Part shown: positions 22,226 to 33,389 of the stretch, one piece after another
How the letters are laid out: every line of letters starts with the position of its first letter
Position numbering within the stretch: the stretch's first letter is position 1
Assembly: GCA_963575745.1 (NCBI GenBank)
Contig: CAUYUJ010010413.1
Location: 386,952 to 450,951, forward strand
Length of the DNA stretch: 64,000 bases
DNA from: Prorocentrum cordatum
Lineage: Eukaryota; Sar; Dinophyceae; Prorocentrales; Prorocentraceae
Reading direction: 5' to 3'
Made by a program: the position numbers and the translations under genes
The notes under the pieces: generated by a model
Seen by the model: only the letters and a program-made list of their open reading frames with translations
Told to the model about the DNA's origin: nothing
Databases searched by the model: none

Positions 22226-22915
22226 GGAAAAGAAGGAGAAGGAGGGGGAGGAGGAGGAGCAGGAGGAGGAGGAGGAGGAAAAGGAGGAGGAGGAGGAGGA
22301 GTGAAATAGTGAGAAGGATGAGGAGGACAGGGAGAAGGAGGAGGAGGAACAGGAACAGGAGGAGGAGGAGGAGGAACAGGAGGAGGAGGAGGAGGAGGAG
22401 GAGGAGGAGGAGGAGCAAGAACAGGAAGGAGGAGGAGGAGGAGGAGAGGAGGAGGAGGGGGAGGAGGAGAGGGAGGAGGGGGAGGAGGAGGAGCAGGAGG
22501 AAGGAGGAGCAGGAGGAAGAGGGAGGAGGAGGAGGAGGAAGGAGGAGGAGGAGGAGGAGGAGGAGGAGGAGGAGGAGGAGGAGGAACAGGAGGATGAGGG
22601 GGAAGGAGGAGGAGGGACGAGGAAGAGGAGGAGGAGGAGGAGGAACAGGAACAGGAACAGGAGGAACAAGAGGAACAGGAGGAGGAGGAGGAGGAGGAGG
22701 AGGAGGAGGAGGAGGAGAGGAGGAGGAGGAGGAGGAGGAGGAGGAGGAGGAGGAGGAGGAGGAGAGGAGGAGGAGGAGGAGGAGGAGGAGGAGGAGGAGG
22801 AGGAGGAGGAGGAGGAGGAGGAGGAGGAGGAGGAGGAGGAGGAGGAGGAGAGGGAGGAGAGGGAGGGGGAGATGGAGGAGGAGGAGAATGAGGGGCAGAA
22901 GGAGGGGGATGGGGA
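22225..22915 (+). repeat. 690-bp (GGA)n polypurine tract
   Basis: Almost uninterrupted purines on the + strand (GGA with GGAACA and GGAGCA variants), able in principle to form triplex DNA. It is the 3' flank of LINE-2. Long Arg, Glu, Ser, Pro and Leu frames across it are artefacts. Confidence 0.97.
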
Positions 22916-22978
22916 GAACCCATATCTCCGGCGATGAGTCTTTTTCAGCCGGCGTTTTTTTCCTTGATTTCGGCCCTC

Positions 22979-23237
22979 CCCTGACTCCGGATCCGCCGTC
23001 TTTCTCCGGCGATTTCGCAAGTAGGGCGGAAATGGCCCTCCCTACTTTTCAAGCCCCCTTGATATCGATATCTGCCCTACTTTGCCGTCGCTGTTTCCCC
23101 CATGATGTTGCGAAATATCCGCCCGACTTTCCCTGGGCGGAAATGTGAGCTCTTGTTTGTCGCATCGTTCGTTGTGCATTTCCGATAAATTCGGCAGTCG
23201 GCAAATTAATCAAAGTACGTCGGAATTGGAGTTAGGG
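22979..23237. mobile_element. MITE family 2, copy c, between 60-bp direct repeats
   Basis: Ends are CCCTGACTCCGGATCCGCC and the reverse complement of CCCTAACTCCAATTCCGAC; the interior carries AAGTAGGGCGGAAATGG. The sequences just outside (about 22917-22977 and 23248-23308) are about 60-bp direct repeats of each other (CCCAGATCTCTGGCGA-like, then TTTTTCAGCCG and GTTAGCCCT). This implies a tandem duplication or a larger composite unit. Confidence 0.65.
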
Positions 23238-23454
23238 GACAAGGAAGACCCAGATCTCTGGCGACTTGTTTTTTGTTCAGCCGACGTTTCGTTTCGCGTT
23301 GTTAGCCCTCGGGTGCCAATGTCGGACCCCGGGGCAATCCGACATGGATCTGGGGCGAAAAACTAGCCCCAGGGAGGTGGTCGGGACCTCTCGGACCGCG
23401 TTTTGGGAGCAGGGGCTCCCAGACCTCCTCTCGTCTTAGAAAAAATCCAGACAG

Positions 23455-23585
23455 GAGGAGTGGGAGGACGAGGACGAGGACGAGGAGGAGGAGGAGGAGG
23501 AGGAGGAGGAGGTGGAGGCGGAGGCGGAGGAGGAGGAGGAGGAGGCGGAGGAGGAGGAGGAGGAGGAGGAGGAACAGGAGAGGAT
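23455..23585 (+). repeat. (GGA)n tract
   Basis: Purine-rich array 5' of LINE-3. A weak leader-like sequence (CCGCCGCCATTTTGC) lies at 23649-23670. Confidence 0.95.
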
Positions 23586-24003
23586 GCGGCCCTGGATCGG
23601 GCAGCGGCAGCCCAGCGGGCCAGATCTTGCGGAGCGGAGCGGGGACATCCGCCGCCATTTTGCATTCACGATTCCATATTTCTTTTTTTCCACGCCAGTA
23701 CACATCGTCGCGCCCCCTTCGGGGCCAAGGCGATCAGCCGCGGAGCACTCTTATTCAGACACTCCGCCACCCTCCCCGACGAAGGGAGGCCAGGCCCTGA
23801 GAACACAGGCAGCCCAACGCAGCAAAACCAGAGGAAGGCGGGACGCGCGTAAGCGCAGGAGCGACCGAAACGAAACAAAAGCGAAGCAAGGGGCTTGGGA
23901 GCCAGCCTGGCACTGGTGCCAGCGAGCCTTGCGAGCCAGAGCTCACGTCCTGCTCAGACGAGCCAAGGCGACGGAGCTGGCCAGCAGGCGCCACAGCAGC
24001 CCC

Positions 24004-24906
24004 ATGTCGAAGCAGTGGTGGGCATGCTCGCGGTGCCGCGCCACGCTGCCAGTGGCACAGTGGCACTGCAGTTGCGGACGGGAGTTGCACACACTTCGGG
24101 TTCGGTCACAACGTCGGCATCAGGCCATCCCACCCAACAAGGAGCACAGGCAACAGCCAGCAGATCCAGAACATCATCGGCGACGTGGTCCGTTTCCAGG
24201 CGGAAACGGTATTGTTCCGATGTCCGACGTTCGCCATCCGCCTCGAGCCGTATCTCAACCAGACCCGATGGCAGCACAGATGGCGGCCATCCAGGCCACG
24301 CAGCAGACAACGTGCTCGGCGCTGGCGGCGATCTTGAAGGCGCTGCAGGGCCACGGCATCCAGCTCGACGCGGCCGCAGCGACGGATATCATACCGGCAG
24401 AGACAACCACCGGCGGCAGCAACATCATCGGAGACGGCGATGACAGGCAACATCACAGATCACAGGCGTCCGCCAGAGCACCTTCCGAAAACGCCAGACG
24501 TCCAAGGGGAAGGGGGCCAAGGGCAAGGATGCTGCAGAGGAGGACGACGAGTTTAGGTTCGGCACCGCCCAAGAGAGTGCGTGTGGATCAAAGTGGACAT
24601 GCTCGACATTTGCGTGAGCGCCGTGGGCAAGCTACTGCGCCTGCGTCATTGAGCCCGTCTGTTGGTACTGATGAGGCCTTCTTTTCTCTCGCAGGATCAC
24701 TTGATCCCACTTTTGTTTCAGGCATCTTCGCATCTTCGGACATGCCAGCCAGCATCCAGCAGTCTGAACAGGCGCCCGGCTTGCGCAAGAGCGCGCTCAT
24801 TTCAATCGAACGTTGCCTAGACCAGTCTCGAGAGACAGCCACCTGCAGCATCACTTGTGGCGAACAGAGTGATGAATGCCATTCACACCTATTGGGTCGG
24901 CTTTGA
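24004..24906 (+). pseudogene. LINE-3 ORF1, zinc-ribbon protein
   Basis: Starts MSKQWWACSRC with a CSCG pair about 17 residues later. It continues with Gln/His-rich and Ala-rich sequence (AAQMAAIQATQQTTCSALAA) and Arg-rich sequence. The first ATG of the conserved part is used; the frame is open upstream to 23512 only through a GGA tract. Retroelement ORF1 proteins bind RNA, and a nucleic-acid role is inferred from the Cys pairs. The 3' end overlaps the RNase H fragment by frame change. Confidence 0.6.
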
Positions 24907-27900
24907 TCGAACTAGTGATGTGCAGCACGTAGAACTTATAGCAGCAGCAGAGATGGTGTTAGAGGTAGCGCAGTTTGTGGGGGGAAAGACGACGTGCTGC
25001 ACACTTTCAAGGGTGGATCTTTGCCAACCGACCCGCAGATGGCGAGCTGGGCCTTCGCCGTCACTGCACAAACCAGCGACGCCCTAAATTTTGGAGGGGG
25101 GAGAGCTGCAGGCCGCTGTTGAAACCAGCGCGATTACGCATGCATGGCCGCTGGTAAGCAGAACGGCAGCAGGGCGTTGCGCAGTTTGTTGGGCCACGAA
25201 TTGGATTCCGGGGGTAGCGATACCCCAAAGGGGAAGATTAGGAGCGACCCCCCCGAGAGAGCCACATGGAGCGACTCGCTTTCAGGCCCGGGGATCATTG
25301 CTGGCGAGTTTGTCCCCAACAGTCAGCGAGAGCTTGCGAGTCTTGCCCGATACCTTTTTGGAGAAGTTGGCAGGCAAACAGAGATTCGAGCAAATTGCGT
25401 TCGAGGCCACGAGAATAATCCTTGGAATGAAGTTGCCGATGCCCACGCCGAGCACGCAGCTAGTGATGTCGCGCATTTTGCAGTAACTCCCAAAGAGATC
25501 GGCGCAGGACTATGCGTTGAGGCTGCTTTGGAGTGGGTCTGGCTCGCTAAGGCGCCCGACTCTGCGCGCGGTGCGCATCGCTTAGCTAACTCGGAAAACC
25601 TGGCGGCTTCTCATTGAGGCATGCGCCCGGCCGTTCGGAGATCCCCTCTTGGCCCCGCCCCCTGTCAGCGACGCGTCAGAGACCCAGGGGGCCCTCTTCT
25701 CTCTCGTCCGTCACCATGCGGGCCCGGCTCGTTTCGTTCAACGCCTCGATTGCAAAGGATCAGCTAGCGACTCGCAAGCGAAGCGGGCAGTGGATCCGCG
25801 CGCAGATGCACATGTTTGAGACGAATATCGTCGGGCGCAAAAAGCTCGCACACCAGTAAGCTCAGACATCGTCGACGTTTTTGGTCTGCTCCTCTGGAGC
25901 TGTTCGGGGTAATTGGGGGTGCGAAGCTAGGTTCGATCCTGACCGACCCGATGCTAAGGTCAATGGCGCGCCCAAGCGCCCGAAACCCCAGCGCGCGCGA
26001 GTTCTTGCTTCTCAGCCCCGCACTGGCAGACGACCGACCACTGCCGTGGGCCACGCTCCTCGCCACTACGCGGGGGCGGAGGAGGAGCGACGTCGTCGGC
26101 GGGGTGGGCTTGCGATATACACGGCAAGTTTAACATTCGCGATGCTGGATGCCAGCGGTCGAGTTGGTCACGACATTTCAGACCGAATGGGTTGCCAGGG
26201 GTGGAAGCGGCCGCAAGATTCGGAAGGGGGTAGATTTCGCGAACTTCTGCTCCAAATCTCCCCATGCGTCTCCGCTGTCCTCCTCCCCTCAGCCATTGGC
26301 GGATATGCGTGCGTCGAGCCTGGCGGCGAGCGACGCCGCCTGAATTTTGCGCCTTGTCCGCTCGGCGACGCGCAGTGCGTCGCGCGGCATGGGGTTGACC
26401 GCGAGTTCGACCATGGGCGGCTACATGGAGATCACTACCATGTTTTTCGTTTTGCGTTTTTCGTTTCTTGTCGGACCTCGGGCGCGCCTGGGCTAAGGCC
26501 CTTGATTTACAGACAAAATGACGGGCGACCGCGAGGGGGTCCAGACATTTGCTATAGTCGTTAACAGACCAGGTTCACCACAACACTGGAGTGAATGCGC
26601 ATTACCACCAGTTGCAGACGGCCTGGCACGAGGATGCTGTCGAGCGCTTGCCTGCTAAAGAGAAGCGGCCCTTGCGTCCGCGCGTTCCCGCCCCCGCCCT
26701 AGCTGCCGCCCGGCGTCGCCGCCGGGCCCGCGGTGCGGCGCGGGCACATCGCGACAGGAATGCCCGACCTCTCCTCAACTACCTTTATGTCGCGCGAAGC
26801 AACCCCTCCCACTCCTCATTATCTGAGTTGAGATGATCAGGCGACGAATCCGTTGTTTGGTCGAAGCCTACGCCGGCAATTTATTTCTTCAAGAGGCCGC
26901 CGTCAAGCTGGCCGGGTCCTTGAAGGCCGCGCATGCGGCAGTGCGCGAGCGCGTTCGCCAAGATTGTCAAAATCTGCTGCAAGAATTCTGCGGGGAGCTC
27001 GAGCAAGATGTCGCCGACCGCATGCGTCGGGGGGGACGGGGACAGGTGGGGGACTTTTGAGATTGGGGGGAGCGAAGGGTAAATGCCCCCAATCAGGCTT
27101 GCCAATGCAGACGGCTCCGCAGGGCCACGTTGCAGTTGATGGCAAACAAGTTGCCGAGTAGAAGTTAGATATTCGGTCGAAGCCACGAAGCAGTTACAGC
27201 AGCAATGCAATGCGCGCGTTCCTAATGCACCGTTGCCGCCCGACTGGGATATCCAGCGCGTCGTGCCCCGCGGCGATCTTGGAGGGAGTTTCGAGAAAGC
27301 AGAGACGGGAAAAGCAGCTGGCACGGGCAAGCTCGGATATGAGTTGTTCAAATATGTAGCCGAGCAGGTTGCGGGGCACTTGCGTCCCTTGCTTGTTAAG
27401 ATGCAGTTACGGGGGATCGAACCATTAGACGTGGAAGGAGCATGGGCCGTGGCTCTCCCGAAGCCAGGCCTGGGCTGTAGTCGTGTAGACACTGCGCGAA
27501 TTCAAATTCCTTCGCCCACGGCTCGTCAAGTTAGCTGCCCTGCTCTCGCGCGATTTGCAAGACGGTGGAATGCCCCGGAGAGGCGCGGATTACTCCTCCC
27601 ACGTGACGCGCGCATTTTTTGATATGTGCAGGCGCGCGAAGACAGGGGGCGTTATTTTTTCCTCTGACATCAAGTCGCCATTCCACGCTGTGCCCCGACA
27701 GTTGCCGCCCTGCCCCCCGGCGCCGAGGTGGAATTCGAGGCAGCGGCCCGCGCCGCGGACGCCCCGCCGTCGCTGAGCCAGGCATTCGCGCAGTTGCTTT
27801 CATTGGGCCCCACTGGGGACATGCTCGACCAGAACCAAGCGGATCCCCCCCCCCCCCCGCTTTAAACAACAGTTGGCCGAAAGCCAATGCGACGCTGGGT

Positions 27901-28854
27901 TTGGAGCCCAGGGGGCCGAAAATGCAGCTCGCGCCACTGCTGGCGCAAGGCCGGGATCGCCGCCCGCAGATATTATGTTATCATTGTCGTTTGCCCCTGC
28001 GCATGCTGCTGCCACTCAAAGGGTGAACGACGAAGATCACATGGTCGTGACCCAGGCGAGAGGCGAGGCTACGGATTGTTCCTTCATTCTTGGGCCGTCG
28101 GTAGCGCTAGCAGAAGGGTCCTCATACGTGGATGGCCTCGCATCGTTGCAGGGGCCCAGGATGCCAGCCGATGGATGCGCGTCGCGCAACGTGCGACATG
28201 CATAGTCTCTACGAAGAATATGTGTGTATATATATATGCAAGGAAAGGAAAGGAAAGGCGGGCACCGCGAGAATCCCCGCCGGCCCCCAGGCCGCCCAGA
28301 CTCGCGAAGTGCTCGAGGCCCTAGGCGAGTACTTGCGTGTCCCTGAGCACGACTTGCATGCGCGCGTCGTCGCGCGTTGCAAGCATGCCAGCTATGACAT
28401 GCAGCGACGGGGCCATGCGTCCAGAGGTTGCTTACAGAGGACAGACACAAAGCAGGTGCTCTAGGACCATGGCGTGCTGGCGGTTTAAAGGTCGAAGGGT
28501 TAGAGACCAAACGTAGACTGCCGCATGCCGCGCGCATTCTGGTTTCAGCTACAATGCGCACGCATGGTCACCGCGCGACGCCGCGACGGAAAAACTGCCG
28601 GCAGGAAGTGCATTTCGGCCGCGCGCGTTGCGACGGGTCAGGCGCATGACTACGCCAGCCAGGCGATGGCCAGCGATGCGGACGTGTATCATTGTTTGCA
28701 GGTGCTCCCAGCTTCCGATGCGATTCGTGTCCGCAGGCTACGGCGCTTGCCCAAGTTGCTCAAGACAGGCCCCCCAGCTCTGGTTTGGATGTTAGATTTT
28801 CTAGTTCACGTAGAGGGTTCATCTGCCCAGACTCTCCTGGGGGACCTCCAGTGA
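24907..28854 (+). pseudogene. LINE-3 ORF2: RNase H, APE, RT (many frameshifts)
   Basis: RNase H: FKGGSLPTD and MASWAFAV (about 25010-25060), then RGHENNPWNEVADAHAEHA (about 25407-25460). APE: RARLVSFNASIAKDQ (25729), AVGHAPRHYAG (about 26044) and VDREFDHGRLHGDHYHVF (about 26396-26450). RT: GTGKLGYELF and EPLDVEGAWAVALPKPG (27320-27470), RRGADYSSHVTRAF and SSDIKSPFHAVPRQ (27570-27700), ARPGSPPADIMLSLSFAPA (about 27945-28000), and the active site SSYVDGLA (about 28115), where YxDD has become YVDG. Frames change about every 100-300 bp. Not functional. Confidence 0.7.
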
Positions 28855-29911
28855 ATGGCACCGCTCGTTGAAGTCCCCGAACAGCTCCAGCCCGTTGGTG
28901 GCGCAAAATGGCGGCTCGCTCTCGCGAGAAAGGATCTGCCTTCGTAAAAAGAACGTTGCGCGGCCCTAGTCTGGGCGGCAGACGACGATCATGCATTGAA
29001 GCAGTAACTTAGCCAGCGGCGCAAAGAGCATCGCGTGATTTGTAGGCGAGCCGCGTTTGAGCCCATCGCGTTTAGAACCATCTGAACCAATGCGCCTTTC
29101 TCCCTGCCGTGACTGCGGCGCGGCGCTCAAACTTCAGGAGCATGGCGCCGCTGCCGCGCAGTCCGCCGCCCGGCCCTGGGGGCAGCAGGCCGACTGCTGA
29201 AGCATTTGAGGCGTGGATCCTCGAAATGTCCAGCGGTGCTTCATATGTATGTCTGGCCAGCGAGCGAGGAGGGCGCCTCGGGGAAGGGCCGAGAATAACG
29301 AGACGGCCAAGGCGATGAAGAGTCTTGGCCGCCGAGCAGATTTCGCATAATTGCGCAAAACGTCTCCTAGGACCCGCCCTCGCAGGACCTGCGCAAATCC
29401 GCGCTGTGCATCCGACGCACGAGGAGATCGAAGTGCAGCTGGAAGAAGATGTCGCGCCCGTCATTCCAAGACTGCATACAGCGATCCGATTTAAACCCTG
29501 CCTGTTCGAGCACGCTCCAAGATGGGACACACTAGTCTCAAACTGAGCAGTGGGAATTCATAGATTTCATACAGTAGTTTACGCACATATGTAGACGTGC
29601 TAGGACTAGGAAAGCCCGAGCAACTCAAAGTTTTACAGTATAAAGTTCGATCCCGCGAAGTATAGCAGCGCATGCTCTGCATTCATATGAACCTTGGGAG
29701 GCCATAGTGAGCGTTCGGCCAGGACGTCCCCGAGCATACATAGATAGAAGACGATCCGTGGCGACAACGCAAAGCTCCGTTTGTTCATCAGTGTTGCAGA
29801 TCTGCGTGGTGTGCACATCTATCACCTGCACATGTTTCGCAAGCGTGCCCTGTGCTACGTCAGACGCGCCGCCATCCCGATTGCCCGAGGTAGCTGCTGT
29901 ACTGAATCTTA
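28855..29911. other. Boundary region between LINE-3 and the R2-like element
   Basis: Apart from a possible C-terminal zinc finger of LINE-3 near 29106-29150, no coding sequence, RNA gene or defined repeat could be recognised. Confidence 0.35.
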
Positions 29912-32900
29912 ATGGCATCCGAGGGTGCCGTGTCTGGTTCGGCCGCTTGGCCGAGCCTCGGGATCTCTGCGTCGAGGGGCAGATGGAGGAGGGGGAGGAC
30001 GACGACGTCGAGCTGGGCGCCGAGGCGGCACCCAGGCCAGGGCCTGCTGCCCCGCCTGGGCCTTCTGCCGGCGCCGGAGAGGGAGAGCAGGGGGCAGCAG
30101 CGGCAGCAGCAGCAGCAGGAGGAAGAGGGCAGCGGCGACGCGCCGCTGGAGAGTGGGCGCTGGACCTGCAGCCGGTGTCCAAACGCCCAGCAGCATGCAA
30201 GGCGCGCGCTGTCCCGTTCGCGTCGCGGGAGATGTGCCTATGCTCGTGGGGGGGCCGGCAGCGATGCAGCTGGATGTGCATAGGGTGCATGGCTGGCAAA
30301 GTGGGCTCAGAGGACGAGATCCGCCCAATCGGTCGCGCGGAGGCCGTGCACGCCCAGGAGGCGCGGGCCGCGCTGGCCACCGCAGCTGCCGACCGCGACG
30401 CTGGCGGAGGGCATCCTGGCCAGGTGGCCCAGGGAGGGCTCGACCCTGACCACGGCGGGATACCAGTTAAACACCCAACTTGGGAGGAACAGGTGGTGCC
30501 AGGGCGCGAGTGGTGGCAGAACTTGGCCTGGGAGGCCGCTCTCAGAACAGGAGTGTCCACTTTCGTGCAGGTGCCCGACAGGTTCCGCGGGGCAGTGGCT
30601 CACGCCCGCCACAAGGCTTTGGAAGTGCTTGAAGAAGCGTGCCGCCAGGGAGAGGCTTCCGCAGAGTGGAAGTTGTTCTTGTTGTTTGACATGTTGCTCC
30701 TCGCCCGGCCGAGCGGCAGCGGCCCAGCGTGTGCAGAACTACTGGAAGAGCGGCTTGCCTTGCGGTGGGGAGGTCGGTGGGAGCCTCTGTGGGCTTCTGC
30801 TACGGGGGGCAGCCTGGCGGCCCGGGCGCCTGCAAGACGTGCAACCGCCAAGCAGAGGGGGAGGCGCGTGCACACGCTGGCTGCTGCTGGCGAAGAGAGC
30901 CGCGCCCTGGCCGCCGCAGTCGGGGCCGAGCTTGCGCCGCGCACGGACGCGACGCTAGACCAGCTGCGCGCGAGTTTCCCGCCGGACGAGCGCGCCCCCG
31001 CAGAGGCGCAGCCGCAGCCGCCACCGCCGCCACCCCTACCGCGCGCGCCGCCCAGCCCGGAGCTCCGGGAGCAGGTGGAGGACGAGGTGCGCAAGCTGCT
31101 GCGACGCCCTCCCCGGCTTACAGCGCCAGGCCTGCTTGGAACGCGGCTGGAGCACCTTGCCGCCGGCGCCGACAGCGGAGAGACTCGACGCCTGCTCGCC
31201 CGGGCGGCCGCGCGGGTCGCCTTCGGCGAGCTCCCGCCGGATGTTCTCCGGGCTCTCCGGTCTGGCGAGCTCGTGGCCCTCGACAAGGGGGGCGGCGAGG
31301 TTCGACCTCTCCTGGTGAGCGCAACGCTACGCCGCCTCGGACTGCGGGCGCTGGCCAGAGCGCGGAAGGCTGAGCTTACCGACGCGGCGGGCGAGCACCA
31401 GCACGGGGTTGGGCGGAAGGGCGGAGCGACCCTGCTGGTGAAGCACCTGCAAGCCCTGGCGGAGACGCGGCCAGACGCCTTGTTTATCAAGGTGGACGTG
31501 AAGGCGGCGTTTCAAAGAATGAGGCGGGCGCCCCGCTTTCCAGGCGATGGCGGTGGCGGTCCCCGAGGTGGCCGAGGTGTTGCGGGCGTGGTACGCGGAG
31601 CCGGCCGAGCATTACTGGCGGGAGGCCACCGGCCGGTTCGAGACTGTACGGAGCCGCCGGGGGTTCGACCAGGGGGACCCGCTGTCCCCCGCCGGCTTCG
31701 CCGTCGGCCAGCGGCAAGCCTTGGAGCAGCTCCTGGGCGAGCTACAGCAGCAGGACCCACGCGCCAGGCTTTTCTCCTACCTGGACGACACCTACCTCGT
31801 GCTGAGGGCGGACCTGGGGGTGCTCACGCTGGCTGCCCTGAACAGGGTGCTTGCTCCGCTTGGGCTCGAACTCAACGCTCGGAAAACACAGGTCTGGTCA
31901 CCGGCCGGGGCGCAGGCTGTCCCGCGCGAGCTGGCGGGCCACTTTGCGCCCGTGCTGCCGGTGCTCGGCACGAAGCTTCGGGCGCCCGGGGACGCCGACG
32001 ACGCGGCGCTTGCCCTCGGCGGGGAGGGGTGCGGGCTAGACAAGGCAACGACGCGCCTGCAGCAGCTCTTCGCTCGCCTCCAGGAGCTCCGGGAGAGCCT
32101 CTCCAAGCAGGCGAGGGCGGCGCTCTTGACGACCTACGCGGGCAACGCCAGCCAACACTACCTCCAGCTTGCGCTGGCGACGCCCGGCGAGGCCTTCGCC
32201 TACGACGCGGCGCTGAGGGCTTGCTGGGAGCAGCTGCTGGACCGCCCTCTGGGACCCGAGGCCTGCGAGCTGCTGGGCCTACCGCGCAAGCTCGGCGGCG
32301 AGGGGGCCCAGTGGGCGACCGCGAGGCGCGCTGCGGCCTTCTGGGCCGCCTGGACGCACGCTGCTGACGAGGTGCGCCGCGACCTGGGCGCCGCTTCGCT
32401 CGCGGACGCGCTGGACGCCCTCCCCCGGAACGCAGCGAAACTGGCGGAGGCGCGCGCAGAACTGGCGCGCCAGGGCGCGGAACCCTCCCCCGCCGCCCCG
32501 CTCGCCGCGGCGCTTGGCTGGCCGATGAGGCAGAAGACGATGGTTGCGACGGTGCACAAGACAAACCTGGCTGCCGCCCGGCAGCAAGTGTGCCTACGCA
32601 ATCAGGCTGTCCTTCAGTCCGCCGGCGGGCCGGGGTCCGGGGCGTACCTGCAGTACCCCGCGGAGGCAGCGTGTGCGCTGGAAGACGTGGAGTGGGCCAC
32701 GGGGGCCCGCTCCCGCCTTTTGCTGCCGCGACCAGAGTGCTCCAGCGACGAGCTCGCGCGGGCCGCTGCGACGTGCTGCAACGAGTCCGGCGCCGGGGCC
32801 CGCTGCCAGGCGCCCCTCGACGAAAATGGTTACCACGCGGCCACCTGCCAGCACGGGGGAGGCATTGTGCGGCGCCACGGCGGCTTGGCCAAGGCGGTGG

Positions 32901-33379
32901 GCGCGTTGGCGGCGCGGTGGACACACGACCGCCCGCTGCGCGAACAGCGCGTGCCCACCTGGGACCGCTTCCGGCCGCGGCGCGCGGCCGAGGGCGCCGG
33001 CCCCGCCGTCTTCGAGCGGGCGATCCTCGATGTCCAATACGAGGACGTCGATGGCCGGAGGTGGATGGACGTCACCGTGCGCCACCCTGCGGCGGGGGAC
33101 GAAGCCGCCGTTCGCGTCGCCGCCAAGAGGCCCGGAGAGGCTTCGCGCCGTGCGGAGCGGGAAAAGCACGAGCGCTATCCCGGCGAACGGCTGACCGCCT
33201 TCGCCGTGGAGACTGCAGGCCGGCTCGGCGCGGAGGCGCGTCAGTGGCTGCTGAGCCACGTGCGCGAGCTCCCAGAGGACGAACAGCAGGCTGAGCTCGC
33301 GCGCGCTTACTGCGCGATCAGCTGCGCAGTACAGCGCCGCCTGGCGCGGCAGCTGCGCCAGGCGGCGGGCCTGCGCTGA
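29912..33379 (+). mobile_element. R2-like LINE (RT, CCHC motif, restriction-like endonuclease)
   Basis: A single-polyprotein non-LTR element of the type whose endonuclease lies C-terminal to the RT. Order: possible N-terminal zinc finger (WTCSRCPNAQQHARR, about 30150-30200), VP-rich N-terminal region, RT, CCHC and endonuclease. The 3' end runs into a G-rich GGC/GGA tract from about 33390. No 5' boundary, target duplication or rDNA flank was recognised, so the site specificity of true R2 cannot be claimed. Confidence 0.75.
29983..33379 (+). pseudogene. R2-like polyprotein with single-base frame breaks
   Basis: The RT first half reads FIKVDVKAAFQRM (about 31485-31525). The frame then moves by +1 near a CCCC run at 31531-31534 and continues MAVAVPEVAEVLRAWY, GFDQGDPLSPAGF (about 31660) and FSYLDDTYLVL with the catalytic DD at 31784-31789. 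The C-terminal part has CCNESGAGARCQ and GYHAATC (about 32770-32850), a CCHC-type motif. Then come ERAILDVQYEDVDG, WMDVTVRHP and AAKRP (about 33015-33135), resembling the PD-(D/E)XK endonuclease of R2-type elements. Earlier breaks affect the N-terminal zinc-finger part near 30110 and 30300. From 31547 to the stop at 33379 the 610 codons are open. Apart from the frame breaks, the catalytic motifs are intact. Confidence 0.75.
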
Positions 33380-33389
33380 GGCCTAAAGA

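Larger units (their letters stand above)
24004..29530 (+). mobile_element. LINE-3: degraded non-LTR retrotransposon, ORF1-RNase H-APE-RT order
   Basis: A series of conserved fragments in one orientation but several frames: ORF1 (24004-24906), RNase H (about 25000-25470), APE (25726-26450), RT (about 27230-28150) and thumb or C-terminal sequence (28525-28854). A possible terminal CRDCGAALKLQEHG zinc finger lies at about 29106-29150. Limits are approximate; no target duplication was found. RNase H lies upstream of APE, unlike LINE-2. Confidence 0.7.

Noticed and set aside
22036-23148. Long Arg/Glu and Pro/Ser/Leu frames on both strands
   Set aside because: Translation of a (GGA)n tract.
23649-23670. 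CCGCCGCCATTTTGC upstream of LINE-3 as a leader relic
   Set aside because: The 3' half of the leader does not align without gaps; kept only as a weak hint.
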